Assembly (NCBI RefSeq): GCF_009761395.1
Contig: NZ_LEKN01000013.1
Coordinates: 310,001-374,000 of the forward strand
DNA from: Ursidibacter maritimus
GTDB lineage: Bacteria; Pseudomonadota; Gammaproteobacteria; Enterobacterales; Pasteurellaceae
Direction of reading: 5' to 3'
Length of the DNA stretch: 64,000 nt
Below are positions 20,861 to 29,195 of this stretch, one piece after another. Within the stretch, counting starts at the first letter, position 1, and the number at the start of each line of letters is the position of its first letter. The position numbers and the translations under genes are program-made. The notes beneath the pieces were generated by a model. The model saw nothing but the letters and a program-made list of their open reading frames with translations, did no database searches and was not told where the DNA came from.

Positions 20861-23509
20861 TTATTCTGCAACGCCTTGATCCCAACTTAGTGCATCTTCT
20901 GGCGTTTTGCGTTGTAAGCGGAAACGGCGATTAGCTTCAGCTTGCGGTTGCACTACTTTACCCGATGGTGTTGAAAAAGCAATGCCACCGTTAAGTAATT
21001 GTGACATTGTACCTGAGTTAATACTCGCTCCACTCAAGCTAATATCCATTGTGTAACCTGATGCCGTCCAAAACTGCGAGTTTTTACGCACCAAATGGCT
21101 ATATTGTGAACTAATTTGTAAATGAATAAGCACTCTATCGCCTAATTCACTTAAACTCAAGCGTTTTACAACACCAACTTGCATCCCACGATACAACACT
21201 GGTGCATCAGGCGTAATACCATTTGCATCTGTCGTTTCAACAATAATTGGGAAAGCATTACTATATTGTGTTGCTAATGTATCTGTCTCTGCCAAAGTAA
21301 ATTCTGTCTTTTTCGTCCCTGAGCCAACTTCAACAGCGATATAATTTTGCAATGCCGCATCTAAATTTTTAAATCCAGTTGTGCTAATTTCTGGGGAAAT
21401 CGCTTTAAATTGGCTACCTGATTTAGCGACCGTATTAAAATATTGCCCGTCAATGAAAGCGGTGACTTTTACTTGTTTTTTTGCATTTTCTAGTTTGAGC
21501 GTTTCCACTTTACCAATGGTTAATCCCATATATTTTATTGGCATGCCTTCACTCAATTTAGAAGCATCTTTAGCGACCAAGGTCACATAAGTATTACCTG
21601 AACGGGCTTTATCAAAGCTAGCATACAATATACGATTATTTTTAGCACCGTTATTATCAAAACTAATCGCCCCTTTTAAAGTACGAAGTAGCGGATCGGC
21701 TTGTAGGCTTAAACCATTTGCAGATAAATCTACTTTAACTGCAGGTTCAATCCAAAAACGGCTATGCTCACTAATTAAATGACGATATTTCGGCTCAATA
21801 AAGAGATCCACATCAAAACGGCTCTTTTGTGGGCGAATGGCTAACACTTCTCCAATCGGAAATTTACGATAAAGAATCACCGAGCCTTTATCAATCCCTG
21901 ATAATTCCATTGCGCTCAAGCTCAGTGTTGCGTTCTTCTCACTGCCAATTAAACCGCTCTCGGCACTTTCAATATCTTTATATAACGGGTATTGCGTTTG
22001 GATCTTACCGCTTGGTTTTCCATCTAACAAACGAATACCGCCTTGTAGCCAAGAAGTTGGTGAGCCTGCTTGAACACGCATTCCATCTAAGCCAATAGAG
22101 ACATCCAAATTAGAAATCGCCACAAATTTACTTTGCTGGCCAATTAAATGGCGGTATTCAGGGAAAATAATCGCCGTGAATTTTACATTCTCAACGGTAA
22201 CATCACGTTTTAATAATTCACCAATTTGAACATCGTGATAATAAATTCCTTGCCCTTGATCGACACCATAAGATTGCGGTGCTGTGAGTGTAAACGTAGT
22301 CGTATCAGCACGATTTAATAAAAAATCATCATTACGTTGTACCACAAACTGTTTGCTCGGTTCGCCATCGCCAGAGATTAGCTCAAAATAATTGCCACGA
22401 AAAACTTCGCCAATTTTAGTTAATTGCTCTTTATTAAACGAAAATTTAGGTTGTTTCAATACAATGGCTGAATTAGCACGCAGTAGCTCTTGATAATTAG
22501 GGTCAATCAATAATTTCCCTTTGAGACTTGCACTATCATTATGCTTTTCTTTTACGTCCAAAGGTGAATCTAATTGAGATAAAATTCCAACTTGAATCCC
22601 TTGATAAAACACACCCGTTTCATTCGCTTGAACAGTCGTCATTGCAGGTAAAGTAACATCAACTTCAATACCACGTTTCGCCGCTTTCAGATCACTATAT
22701 AACGTATATTCTCGTCCTTGCTGCGCTTGCTCTGAATGTTCAGGAGAGTCGAATGCTACCGCACCTTGTACCACCGACAACAAGCTATCAATTTGAACAG
22801 ACAACCCCGTTGCCATATTAAGATCGGCTTTTATACCGCTAATATTCCAGAAATGGCTATCTTGTTTAACTAAATTGGCGTATTTTTTATCAATAATTAA
22901 CTCAATCTCCACATTCTTCTGATCTTTGGTAAAGCGGTAATCTGCTACGGTTCCAACAGGTACTTTACGGAAGTAAACACTTGATCCCACAGTAATAGAA
23001 CCAAGGTCATCAGCGAGTAATTTGACCATTAAATCACCTTCATTCAACGGAACTAATGGCGGCTCATTTTCAGCAATAAACTCATCTTCGCTACTGCCTT
23101 CACCAGGAAGTAACGTAATGTAGTTACCTGACACTAGCGTATCTAATCCAGAAATACCCGCTAACGATGCTGTTGGTCTGACAAGCCAGAATTTAGTATC
23201 GGAACGTAGTACAGATTTTGCCTCTGGGTTAATTTCTGCGGTAACTTCAACCTCTTTTAAGTCATCAGTAAAACTCACTCTCTTCACTAAACCAATTTGT
23301 AAACCTTGATAACGAATTGTCGTTTTACCTGCGGTAATTCCCGCACCATCGTGGAAACGAATAGTAATATGCTCACCACGTTCTTTTAAAATTTGGAAAA
23401 AAAGTAGCGAGCCAATAATAAAGGCAACTAAAGGCAACAGCCAAAATGGTGAGATTTTGCGTGGCTGACGAACTTTAGCAGGAATAGCTTCTGTAAGATT
23501 GTTAGACAT
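20861..23509 (-). CDS. letB: MCE-repeat intermembrane lipid transport protein LetB
   Basis: An 882-residue protein with one N-terminal membrane anchor (residues ~20-42) followed by seven MCE (MlaD-like) domains. Each is recognised by a recurring pattern of the type IxYxGxxIGxVxxL (for example IRYQGLQIGLVKRV, VYFRKVPVGTVADY, VFYQGIQVGILSQL, IYYHDVQIGELLKR, VILYRKFPIGEVLAI, IKYMGLTIGKVETL and VLYRGMQVGVVKRL). E. coli LetB (YebT) also has seven and forms a periplasm-spanning lipid tunnel. The open frame reaches 23554, but the ATG at 23509 precedes the anchor. The usual membrane partner LetA (YebS/PqiA family) is not adjacent. Confidence 0.9.
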   Translation of the reverse strand: MSNNLTEAIPAKVRQPRKISPFWLLPLVAFIIGSLLFFQILKERGEHITIRFHDGAGITAGKTTIRYQGLQIGLVKRVSFTDDLKEVEVTAEINPEAKSVLRSDTKFWLVRPTASLAGISGLDTLVSGNYITLLPGEGSSEDEFIAENEPPLVPLNEGDLMVKLLADDLGSITVGSSVYFRKVPVGTVADYRFTKDQKNVEIELIIDKKYANLVKQDSHFWNISGIKADLNMATGLSVQIDSLLSVVQGAVAFDSPEHSEQAQQGREYTLYSDLKAAKRGIEVDVTLPAMTTVQANETGVFYQGIQVGILSQLDSPLDVKEKHNDSASLKGKLLIDPNYQELLRANSAIVLKQPKFSFNKEQLTKIGEVFRGNYFELISGDGEPSKQFVVQRNDDFLLNRADTTTFTLTAPQSYGVDQGQGIYYHDVQIGELLKRDVTVENVKFTAIIFPEYRHLIGQQSKFVAISNLDVSIGLDGMRVQAGSPTSWLQGGIRLLDGKPSGKIQTQYPLYKDIESAESGLIGSEKNATLSLSAMELSGIDKGSVILYRKFPIGEVLAIRPQKSRFDVDLFIEPKYRHLISEHSRFWIEPAVKVDLSANGLSLQADPLLRTLKGAISFDNNGAKNNRILYASFDKARSGNTYVTLVAKDASKLSEGMPIKYMGLTIGKVETLKLENAKKQVKVTAFIDGQYFNTVAKSGSQFKAISPEISTTGFKNLDAALQNYIAVEVGSGTKKTEFTLAETDTLATQYSNAFPIIVETTDANGITPDAPVLYRGMQVGVVKRLSLSELGDRVLIHLQISSQYSHLVRKNSQFWTASGYTMDISLSGASINSGTMSQLLNGGIAFSTPSGKVVQPQAEANRRFRLQRKTPEDALSWDQGVAE

Positions 23510-23535
23510 AAATTCTACGTTATTCAAATATGCGT

Positions 23536-23578
23536 AAGCGGTGCGATCTTGCAATAATTTTACAAAATCTCACCGCTT
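23536..23578 (-). terminator. uptake-signal dyad after fur
   Basis: AAGCGGTG / CACCGCTT inverted pair with partial inner pairing, between the fur stop and the letB start. It would end the ybfE-fldA-fur transcript. Confidence 0.5.
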
Positions 23579-23610
23579 GGTGTTAATTAACAAAAATCAA
23601 AGGTGTTAGC

Positions 23611-24057
23611 TTAGCTTTTATCTTTTTCATCACATGTTTGGATATTGCTACATTTGCCATAAAGGTAAAGACTATGATTTGCAAGCTCCATACCGTGTTG
23701 TTGGCTAATCTCACGCTGACGGCGTTCCATATCCGGATCTTTAAACTCGAAAACTTTGCCACAATCCATACAGATAATATGATCGTGCTCGTGATTAAAG
23801 TTAAGCTCATATACTGCTTTATTCGCATCAAAATTATGACGAGTTAAAATCCCAACTTCTTCAAATTGATTTAAAACACGGTAAACGGTCGCTAAACCAA
23901 TCTCTGATTGCTTTTCTAACAACAATTTATAAATATCTTCCGCTGAGAAATGTTGCATTTGCTCACGCGTATTTTGCATCAATTCAAGAATAGTTAGGCG
24001 TGGCTCAGTCACTTTTAATCCAACTTTCTTGAGTAATTGTACGTTTTCTTCAGACAT
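23611..24057 (-). CDS. fur: ferric uptake regulator Fur
   Basis: Iron-responsive repressor of 148 residues. An N-terminal winged helix (LKVTEPRLTILELMQ, DIYKLLL, GLATVYRVLNQFEEVG) is followed by a metal-binding dimerisation domain with HEHDH (~88-92), CMDCGKV (~95-101) and a C-terminal Cys pair. It is the last gene of ybfE-fldA-fur, spaced 21 bases from fldA. A strong Fur-type site lies elsewhere in the window at 47946-47960. Confidence 0.97.
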   Translation of the reverse strand: MSEENVQLLKKVGLKVTEPRLTILELMQNTREQMQHFSAEDIYKLLLEKQSEIGLATVYRVLNQFEEVGILTRHNFDANKAVYELNFNHEHDHIICMDCGKVFEFKDPDMERRQREISQQHGMELANHSLYLYGKCSNIQTCDEKDKS

Positions 24058-24078
24058 TTTATGCTCCCTTTACGAGAA

Positions 24079-24603
24079 TTAAGCTAATTCCGCTAAATAC
24101 ATTTCATCAAAAATTTGTTTGCACCAACGATTCACACGATCTTCCGTTAATTCAGGTTGGCGATCTTCATCAATACATAAACCTACAAATGTATTTTCAT
24201 CCACTAAGGCTTGTGATGCTTCAAAACTATATCCTTCTGTTGGCCAATGTCCAACAATGACACCACCATTTGGTTCAATCACATCACGGACAGTTCCCAT
24301 TGCATCACAGAAATATTCCGCATAATCTTCTTGGTCGCCACAGCCGAAAATACCCACAACTTTACCTGTAAAATCAATTTCTTTTAAGGTTGGCATAAAA
24401 TCGTCCCAATCTGCTTGAGATTCGCCATAATACCAAGTCGGAATACCAATCAATAAGAAGTCATAGGCTTCTATATCTTCTTTCGTGCTTTTTGCAATAT
24501 CACGAATATCAATCAGCTCTGCTCCAATTTGTTTTTGGATCATTTTTGAAATATTTTCTGTGTTTCCGGTATCTGAACCGTAAAATAAACCAACAACTGC
24601 CAT
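24079..24603 (-). CDS. fldA: flavodoxin FldA
   Basis: A 174-residue long-chain flavodoxin, an FMN-binding electron carrier. The phosphate loop is GSDTGNTE (~9-16) and the flavin-stacking regions are around PTWYYGE (~55) and GCGDQEDYAEYF (~90). Flavodoxin substitutes for ferredoxin under iron limitation, and its place between ybfE and fur links it to iron status. Length matches E. coli FldA (176). Confidence 0.96.
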   Translation of the reverse strand: MAVVGLFYGSDTGNTENISKMIQKQIGAELIDIRDIAKSTKEDIEAYDFLLIGIPTWYYGESQADWDDFMPTLKEIDFTGKVVGIFGCGDQEDYAEYFCDAMGTVRDVIEPNGGVIVGHWPTEGYSFEASQALVDENTFVGLCIDEDRQPELTEDRVNRWCKQIFDEMYLAELA

Positions 24604-24630
24604 TTAATTTACCTATATTTAATGAATGGA

Positions 24631-24903
24631 TTATCCATTGATATGTTCACTTAAAATCTGTTCAATTAACTGCCCACGAGAAATGCCCCTTAGCAGAGCT
24701 TGTTCTTCTAAAGATTGAATTAAGTCAGAATGAAGTTTCAACTCAATTCGCCTTAACCCTGAAGAGCGATCTCGTTTTAATTGATTGCGTTTGTTAACGC
24801 GTAACTGTTGCTCTCGACTTAATGGATTTGAGCGTGGTCGCCCAACTTTTGGTAGTGAATCGAACAGATCAAGCGTAATACAATCTGAATCTTGCTTTGC
24901 CAT
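24631..24903 (-). CDS. ybfE: YbfE-family small ribbon-helix-helix-like protein
   Basis: A 90-residue basic protein matching E. coli YbfE, called a LexA-regulated protein there. The C-terminal half (RRIELKLHSDLIQSLEEQA then GISRGQLIEQIL) resembles a ribbon-helix-helix DNA-binding domain; the N-terminal half carries a GRPRSNPLSREQQL basic segment. It heads the ybfE-fldA-fur operon, an order shared with E. coli. Unlike its E. coli namesake, I find no CTGT-N8-ACAG box upstream; instead there is a perfect inverted repeat at 24924-24945. Function is unproven. Confidence 0.85.
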   Translation of the reverse strand: MAKQDSDCITLDLFDSLPKVGRPRSNPLSREQQLRVNKRNQLKRDRSSGLRRIELKLHSDLIQSLEEQALLRGISRGQLIEQILSEHING

Positions 24904-24923
24904 CTTACACTTCTGGGCGGTTT

Positions 24924-24945
24924 ATTCTCATTTGTAGATGAGAAT
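24924..24945. promoter_or_regulatory. perfect inverted repeat upstream of ybfE-fldA-fur
   Basis: ATTCTCAT and ATGAGAAT flank a 6-base spacer, 21 bases upstream of the ybfE start. The right arm runs into GATAC, so the stretch GAGAATGATA resembles Fur hexamer repeats (GATAAT). A second ATGAGAA occurs 20 bases further on. This may be an operator for Fur autoregulation, but the match is partial. Confidence 0.5.
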
Positions 24946-25076
24946 GATACGCTAATTACTAAAATGAGAAATATACCATAATCTCAAAAAGTTTGAAATG
25001 CTGGGCTGAAATTTGCTGAAAGATTCACAATCTTTACAAACTATTTTGCAAAATTTTCCAATAATCTACCCGCTTG

Positions 25077-25550
25077 CTATTCTTTAATGTCTGCAAAATT
25101 TGCAGAGAGTAACAAAGCAAGATCTTGCGGAGCAAGCTCTACATCTAAGCCTCGTTTGCCACCTGACACAAAAATGGTTGGATAATTATTCGCAGACTCG
25201 TCAATCACCGTTGCTAAACGTTTTTTCTGCCCTAATGGACTAATGCCGCCCAGTAAATATCCTGTTGTTTTCTGGGCAATATCTTTATCTGCCATTTCCA
25301 CTTTTTTCACACCAAGTGCTTGAGCTGCACGCTTGAGATTGAGCATTTTTGATACTGGCACAACCATTACGGCGAGTTTTTTCTGATCTCCATTTTCTGC
25401 CACCAATAAGGTTTTAAAGACTTGATCGGGGTTAAGTCCTAATTTTTCCACGACTTCTTGTCCAAAATTCGTGTTATTTGGGTCGTGTTCGTAAGGGTGA
25501 AGCGTAAAAGGGATTTTTTGTTTTTTGAGTAAATTGATTGCTGGCGTCAT
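25077..25550 (-). CDS. ybaK: Cys-tRNA(Pro)/Cys-tRNA(Cys) deacylase YbaK
   Basis: A 157-residue editing enzyme that hydrolyses cysteine mischarged onto tRNA-Pro, matching H. influenzae YbaK (HI1434). Visible family features: [20 protein letters not shown] at the N-terminus, FKTLLV with the catalytic-site lysine (~45), [14 protein letters not shown] (~62) and [10 protein letters not shown] (~100). AGGAATAAG before the ATG at 25550 sets the start; the frame to 25586 lacks a ribosome site. Confidence 0.95.
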   Translation of the reverse strand: MTPAINLLKKQKIPFTLHPYEHDPNNTNFGQEVVEKLGLNPDQVFKTLLVAENGDQKKLAVMVVPVSKMLNLKRAAQALGVKKVEMADKDIAQKTTGYLLGGISPLGQKKRLATVIDESANNYPTIFVSGGKRGLDVELAPQDLALLLSANFADIKE

Positions 25551-25638
25551 TTTCTTATTCCTGAATGTTTTGTTTTCCGTTCGCAAAAAGGCGAAATCAA
25601 GGTAGAATTAGCCTTTATTTTGAAGGGAGATAGCTAGA

Positions 25639-26637
25639 ATGGCAAATATTCAGTTAGCAATTGCAGCAGATTTTTTATTGGCGGAAAAATTATTAGAGAT
25701 TTTAGAACAGAGTGAGCTTGCTATTGAGCGTATTAGTGCAGTTGAACTAGAAAGTTTCGGCGAAGAACATTCATTACGCTTAGGCAGTAAAGCTGTTGAG
25801 CAGATCGCATTAGAAGAAGTTGATTGGTCACAATTCAGCCACGTTTTATTTGCCGGTAAAATGGCACAAGCAGAGCTATTAGCTCAAGCTGTACAAGCAG
25901 GTTGTACTGTACTGGATTTATACGGTATTACCGCGTTAATTGGTAATGTGCCGGTTATTGTGCCAAGCGTAAATGATGAGATGATACCGAATGTGCGTGA
26001 ACGGAATATTGTTGCTTTGGCAAATCCGCAAATCACACAGTTAGCACTTGCAATCAAGCCGTTGTTACAGCAACCTATCCAGCATATTTTTGTGAGTTCA
26101 TTACTACCGTCTGCCTACTTTGGCGATGAGAAAGTACGAGAATTAGCCGGACAAACCGCACAATTACTGAATGGCATTCCTCTTGATGATGAAAAACCAA
26201 GAGTTGCTTTTGACGCTGTGCCAGCAAATGTACAAGGTGATGAGAGCAAATTACCTTTTTCAAGAGCTTTTGAATTGCAACTTGCAAAAGTATTACCGAA
26301 TCTCACCGCTTCTGTTACTTTCCATTCTGTTCAAGTACCTGTCTTTTACGGTATTTCGCAAATGGTGAGCATTCAGTCTAACTATCCATTAAATGCCGAT
26401 GAACTTAGTCAAGAATGGCAACAACAATCTTGGGTAAATTTCAATCAAGAAAATGTTATTACCCCTGTTAAAAATGGTGAGAAAAGCGATGAAAACGAAG
26501 AAAACATTTTGCAAATCAGTCAGTTACTCTCGAAAAATGAGCATAGTTTACAATTTTGGAGCGTGGCTGATGAACAACGTTTTAGCCTAGCATTTTTAAG
26601 TGTCGAATTACTTAAAGGTGTTTTGGATTACACATAA
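25639..26637 (+). CDS. usg: USG-1-like homologue of aspartate-semialdehyde dehydrogenase
   Basis: A 332-residue member of the aspartate-semialdehyde dehydrogenase superfamily, closest in pattern to E. coli Usg-1 (shared LAGQTAQLLNGIP near 175, VQVPVFYG near 237, LQFWSVAD near 305). Real dehydrogenases have an N-terminal GATGxVG nucleotide loop and a catalytic cysteine in an NCS-type motif. Here the loop is replaced by AIAADFLLAEK and the motif region reads LANPQITQLAL with no cysteine, so it is probably a pseudoenzyme. Role unknown. Ribosome site GAAGGGAGA precedes the ATG. Confidence 0.82.
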   Translation: MANIQLAIAADFLLAEKLLEILEQSELAIERISAVELESFGEEHSLRLGSKAVEQIALEEVDWSQFSHVLFAGKMAQAELLAQAVQAGCTVLDLYGITALIGNVPVIVPSVNDEMIPNVRERNIVALANPQITQLALAIKPLLQQPIQHIFVSSLLPSAYFGDEKVRELAGQTAQLLNGIPLDDEKPRVAFDAVPANVQGDESKLPFSRAFELQLAKVLPNLTASVTFHSVQVPVFYGISQMVSIQSNYPLNADELSQEWQQQSWVNFNQENVITPVKNGEKSDENEENILQISQLLSKNEHSLQFWSVADEQRFSLAFLSVELLKGVLDYT

Positions 26638-26733
26638 CCTGACTATACAAAGATAATGAAGGGACTATTGTTTGTTTTTTCTCCTTCAGTTCTTTAAAAT
26701 GCACCGTTTTTATTTCACTTTTCTGGGATTATT

Positions 26734-28029
26734 ATGTTTGAAAAACTTTTCCAAATTAAGCAAAAAGGTAGCTCTGTAAAAACAGAGATCATTGCAGGGA
26801 TCACTACTTTTTTCACAATGGTTTATATTGTTTTTGTAAACCCATCTATTCTGGGTGTAGCAGGAATGGATACCCAAGTCGTATTCGTGACTACCTGTCT
26901 GATTGCAGCTTTCGGCACTATCGCAATGGGCTTGTTTAGTAATCTACCGATTGCTCTTGCACCTGCAATGGGGCTAAATGCCTTCTTTGCCTTTGTGGTG
27001 GTACAGAAATTAGGTTTCTCTTGGCAAACAGGTATGGGAGCAATCTTCTGGGGATCTGTTGGTTTATTCCTTTTAACTGTACTGCAAGTTCGCTACTGGT
27101 TTATGTCTGCAATTCCGCTTGGATTACGTGTCGGTATTGGTGCAGGTATCGGGCTATTTATTGCACTTATCGGCTTTAAAAATATGGGCTTAGTCGTGGC
27201 AAATCCAGCAACTCTAGTGGCCTTAGGGGAATTACATGATCCCAAAGTGCTAATGGGAATTTTAGGTTTCTTCATTATCGTGATTCTAGCCGCCCGTGGT
27301 GTTTATTCTGGGGTGTTAGTGTCGATTGCGGTAATTACAGGATTAGCACTGATTTTTGACCCAGCGGTTACATTCAATGGTGTTATCTCATTCCCACCAA
27401 GTCTTGAAGCGGTTGTTGGACAAGTTGATGTTGCAGGTGCGTTAGATACCGCATTACTTGGTATTATTTTCTCATTTATGTTAGTGAACCTATTTGACTC
27501 ATCAGGTACGTTGATTGCGGTAACCAACAAAGCGGGCTTTGCGGATGCACAAGGTCGTTTCCCGAAAATGAAACAAGCACTTTATGTTGATAGTGTCAGT
27601 GCGATGGCTGGTTCATATATGGGAACATCTGCAATCAGTACTTATATTGAAAGTGGCTCAGGTGTTTCAGTGGGAGGACGCACAGGTTTAACCGCTGTGG
27701 TTGTGGGTGTTTTATTCTTACTCACTATTTTCTTTTCACCTTTAGCAAGCCTTGTGCCTGCTTATGCTACGGCTGGTGCATTAGTCTTTGTAGGGATCTT
27801 AATGGCATCTAGCCTAATTGAAGTTAAATGGGACGATCTCACTGAAGCCACCCCCGCATTTATTACCACAGCAATGATGCCATTTACCTACTCGATTACA
27901 GAAGGTATTGCATTTGGTTTTATTAGCTATTGTGTAATGAAAATCTGCACTGGCAGACTAAAAGAGATAAATGCTCCTGTTGCAGTGGTTTCTTTACTCT
28001 TTATTGCGAAATTTGTTTGGGTAGGTTAA
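26734..28029 (+). CDS. NCS2/AzgA-family purine base permease
   Basis: A 431-residue inner-membrane transporter with about twelve to fourteen hydrophobic segments. It belongs to the AzgA-like branch of NCS2 (COG2252; E. coli AdeP, GhxP), which imports adenine, guanine or hypoxanthine by proton symport. Signatures include the start QKGSSVKTEIIAGITTFFTM, APAMGLNAFFAF (~90), VNLFDSSGTLIAV (~255) and STYIESGSGVSVGGRTGL (~302). The exact base cannot be read from the sequence. The neighbouring genes do not suggest an operon. Confidence 0.88.
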   Translation: MFEKLFQIKQKGSSVKTEIIAGITTFFTMVYIVFVNPSILGVAGMDTQVVFVTTCLIAAFGTIAMGLFSNLPIALAPAMGLNAFFAFVVVQKLGFSWQTGMGAIFWGSVGLFLLTVLQVRYWFMSAIPLGLRVGIGAGIGLFIALIGFKNMGLVVANPATLVALGELHDPKVLMGILGFFIIVILAARGVYSGVLVSIAVITGLALIFDPAVTFNGVISFPPSLEAVVGQVDVAGALDTALLGIIFSFMLVNLFDSSGTLIAVTNKAGFADAQGRFPKMKQALYVDSVSAMAGSYMGTSAISTYIESGSGVSVGGRTGLTAVVVGVLFLLTIFFSPLASLVPAYATAGALVFVGILMASSLIEVKWDDLTEATPAFITTAMMPFTYSITEGIAFGFISYCVMKICTGRLKEINAPVAVVSLLFIAKFVWVG

Positions 28030-28094
28030 TGCATTAACTTGCAATATTTTTCAACAATCTAACCGCTTAAAAGTCATCCAATGAGGAGCAATTT

Positions 28095-28253
28095 ATGCAA
28101 AAGTTGCTCTTTATTATCAGTACAGTACATTACTGTTTGGTATTACTAAATTACCAATTAGCTGAACGCTTAGAAATTGCTACTTTAGTTGAATTGGCAG
28201 ATTGGATGATAGAAGCGGATAAAATCTTAAATTTTAATGAGAATATAAAATGA
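28095..28253 (+). CDS. small protein of unknown function coupled to the yciU-type gene
   Basis: A 52-residue open frame with a strong ribosome site (GAGGAG six bases before ATG). It ends in ATGA, overlapping the next start codon by four bases. The first 20 residues are hydrophobic ([14 protein letters not shown]...), the rest amphipathic and acidic ([13 protein letters not shown]). I do not recognise it. The ribosome site and exact coupling argue it is translated; its product may matter less than the coupling itself. Confidence 0.6.
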   Translation: MQKLLFIISTVHYCLVLLNYQLAERLEIATLVELADWMIEADKILNFNENIK

Positions 28254-28564
28254 CCACAAAGCTAACACCCGATGAAGCAATAGACATTGCTTACGATATT
28301 TTCTTAGAAATGGCAGGCGAAAATCTTGATCCTGCCGATATTCTACTTTTCAATTTACAGTTTGAAGAACGTGGTGCCGTTGAAATGGTCGAAACAAGCG
28401 ATAACTGGGCAGAAGAAATTGGTACATTGATCGACCCCGATGCCTTTGCGGAAGTCTGGGTTGGCTTAATCAATGAACAAGATGAAATGGACGATGTATT
28501 CGCTCGTTTCTTAATTTCTCACGAAGCCGAAAATCGTGAATACCACGTCATTTGGAAAGAATAG
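28250..28564 (+). CDS. yciU: HI1450/YciU-family putative double-stranded DNA mimic
   Basis: A 104-residue, strongly acidic protein of the DUF440 family. H. influenzae HI1450, whose structure is solved, was proposed to mimic the charge pattern of double-stranded DNA and bind the histone-like protein HU. Family stretches [19 protein letters not shown] and [20 protein letters not shown] are clear. Length equals the family norm. Translation is coupled to the 52-residue gene upstream by an ATGA overlap. Confidence 0.92.
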   Translation: MTTKLTPDEAIDIAYDIFLEMAGENLDPADILLFNLQFEERGAVEMVETSDNWAEEIGTLIDPDAFAEVWVGLINEQDEMDDVFARFLISHEAENREYHVIWKE

Positions 28565-28573
28565 GAGCAAATA

Positions 28574-29074
28574 ATGGCAAATTCCCCAATCAATGCATTT
28601 TCACAAAAATTCCGAGATGCAATGGCTCATTTATCCGCTGCGGTTCACGTGGTAACCAGTAATGGTGAAGCTGGAAAAGTGGGTATAACCGTTTCTTCCG
28701 TTAGCTCAGTGAGCGATAATCCTGCAACAGTGTTATTTTGTGTAAATCAAAGCAGTGCATTACACGATGTAATTAAACAAAACGGAAAAGTCTGCATCAA
28801 TGTGCTTAATCATCAACAACAAGATCTCGCTAAACATTTTGCCTGCATGCTAGAAAGTACAATGGAAGAGCGCTTTGAATGGGACATTTGGGATAATGGC
28901 TGGCAGAATCAGCCTGTTCTGCGTGATGCCATTTCTGCACTGCAAGGTGAAATTATCGAAACTCATACTGTAGGAACCCACTCTATTTTTATTGTGCGTT
29001 TAGCTGAAATTGAATGCCAGCCCAACCATAGCCTTGTCTATTTTGCTAGACAATTTAAAACTGTTGAGCTCTAG
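28574..29074 (+). CDS. HpaC/RutF-type flavin reductase
   Basis: A 166-residue flavin reductase-like protein very similar in pattern to E. coli HpaC: FRDAMAHLSAAVHVVTS (~12-28), GITVSSVSSVS (~37), CINVLNHQQQDLAKHFA (~76) and GTHSIFIVRL near the end. Such enzymes reduce FAD/FMN with NADH for a partner oxygenase. No HpaB or other monooxygenase lies in the window, so the partner is unknown and it may be a general flavin reductase. It follows the yciU-type gene by nine bases (AGGAGCAAATA before ATG). Confidence 0.88.
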   Translation: MANSPINAFSQKFRDAMAHLSAAVHVVTSNGEAGKVGITVSSVSSVSDNPATVLFCVNQSSALHDVIKQNGKVCINVLNHQQQDLAKHFACMLESTMEERFEWDIWDNGWQNQPVLRDAISALQGEIIETHTVGTHSIFIVRLAEIECQPNHSLVYFARQFKTVEL

Positions 29075-29105
29075 GCTTCATTGATAGAAATCAATAACAC
29101 TGAAA

Positions 29106-29132
29106 AGACCGACTGAAATAGTCGGTTTTTTA
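29106..29132 (+). terminator. intrinsic terminator after the flavin reductase
   Basis: ACCGACT / AGTCGGT stem with a GAAAT loop followed by six T. Confidence 0.9.
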
Positions 29133-29195
29133 TTGCTGAAAAAAAACAAAGGTATAAGATATTCTCATTCGATTATTCATCAAACGGAGAATACT

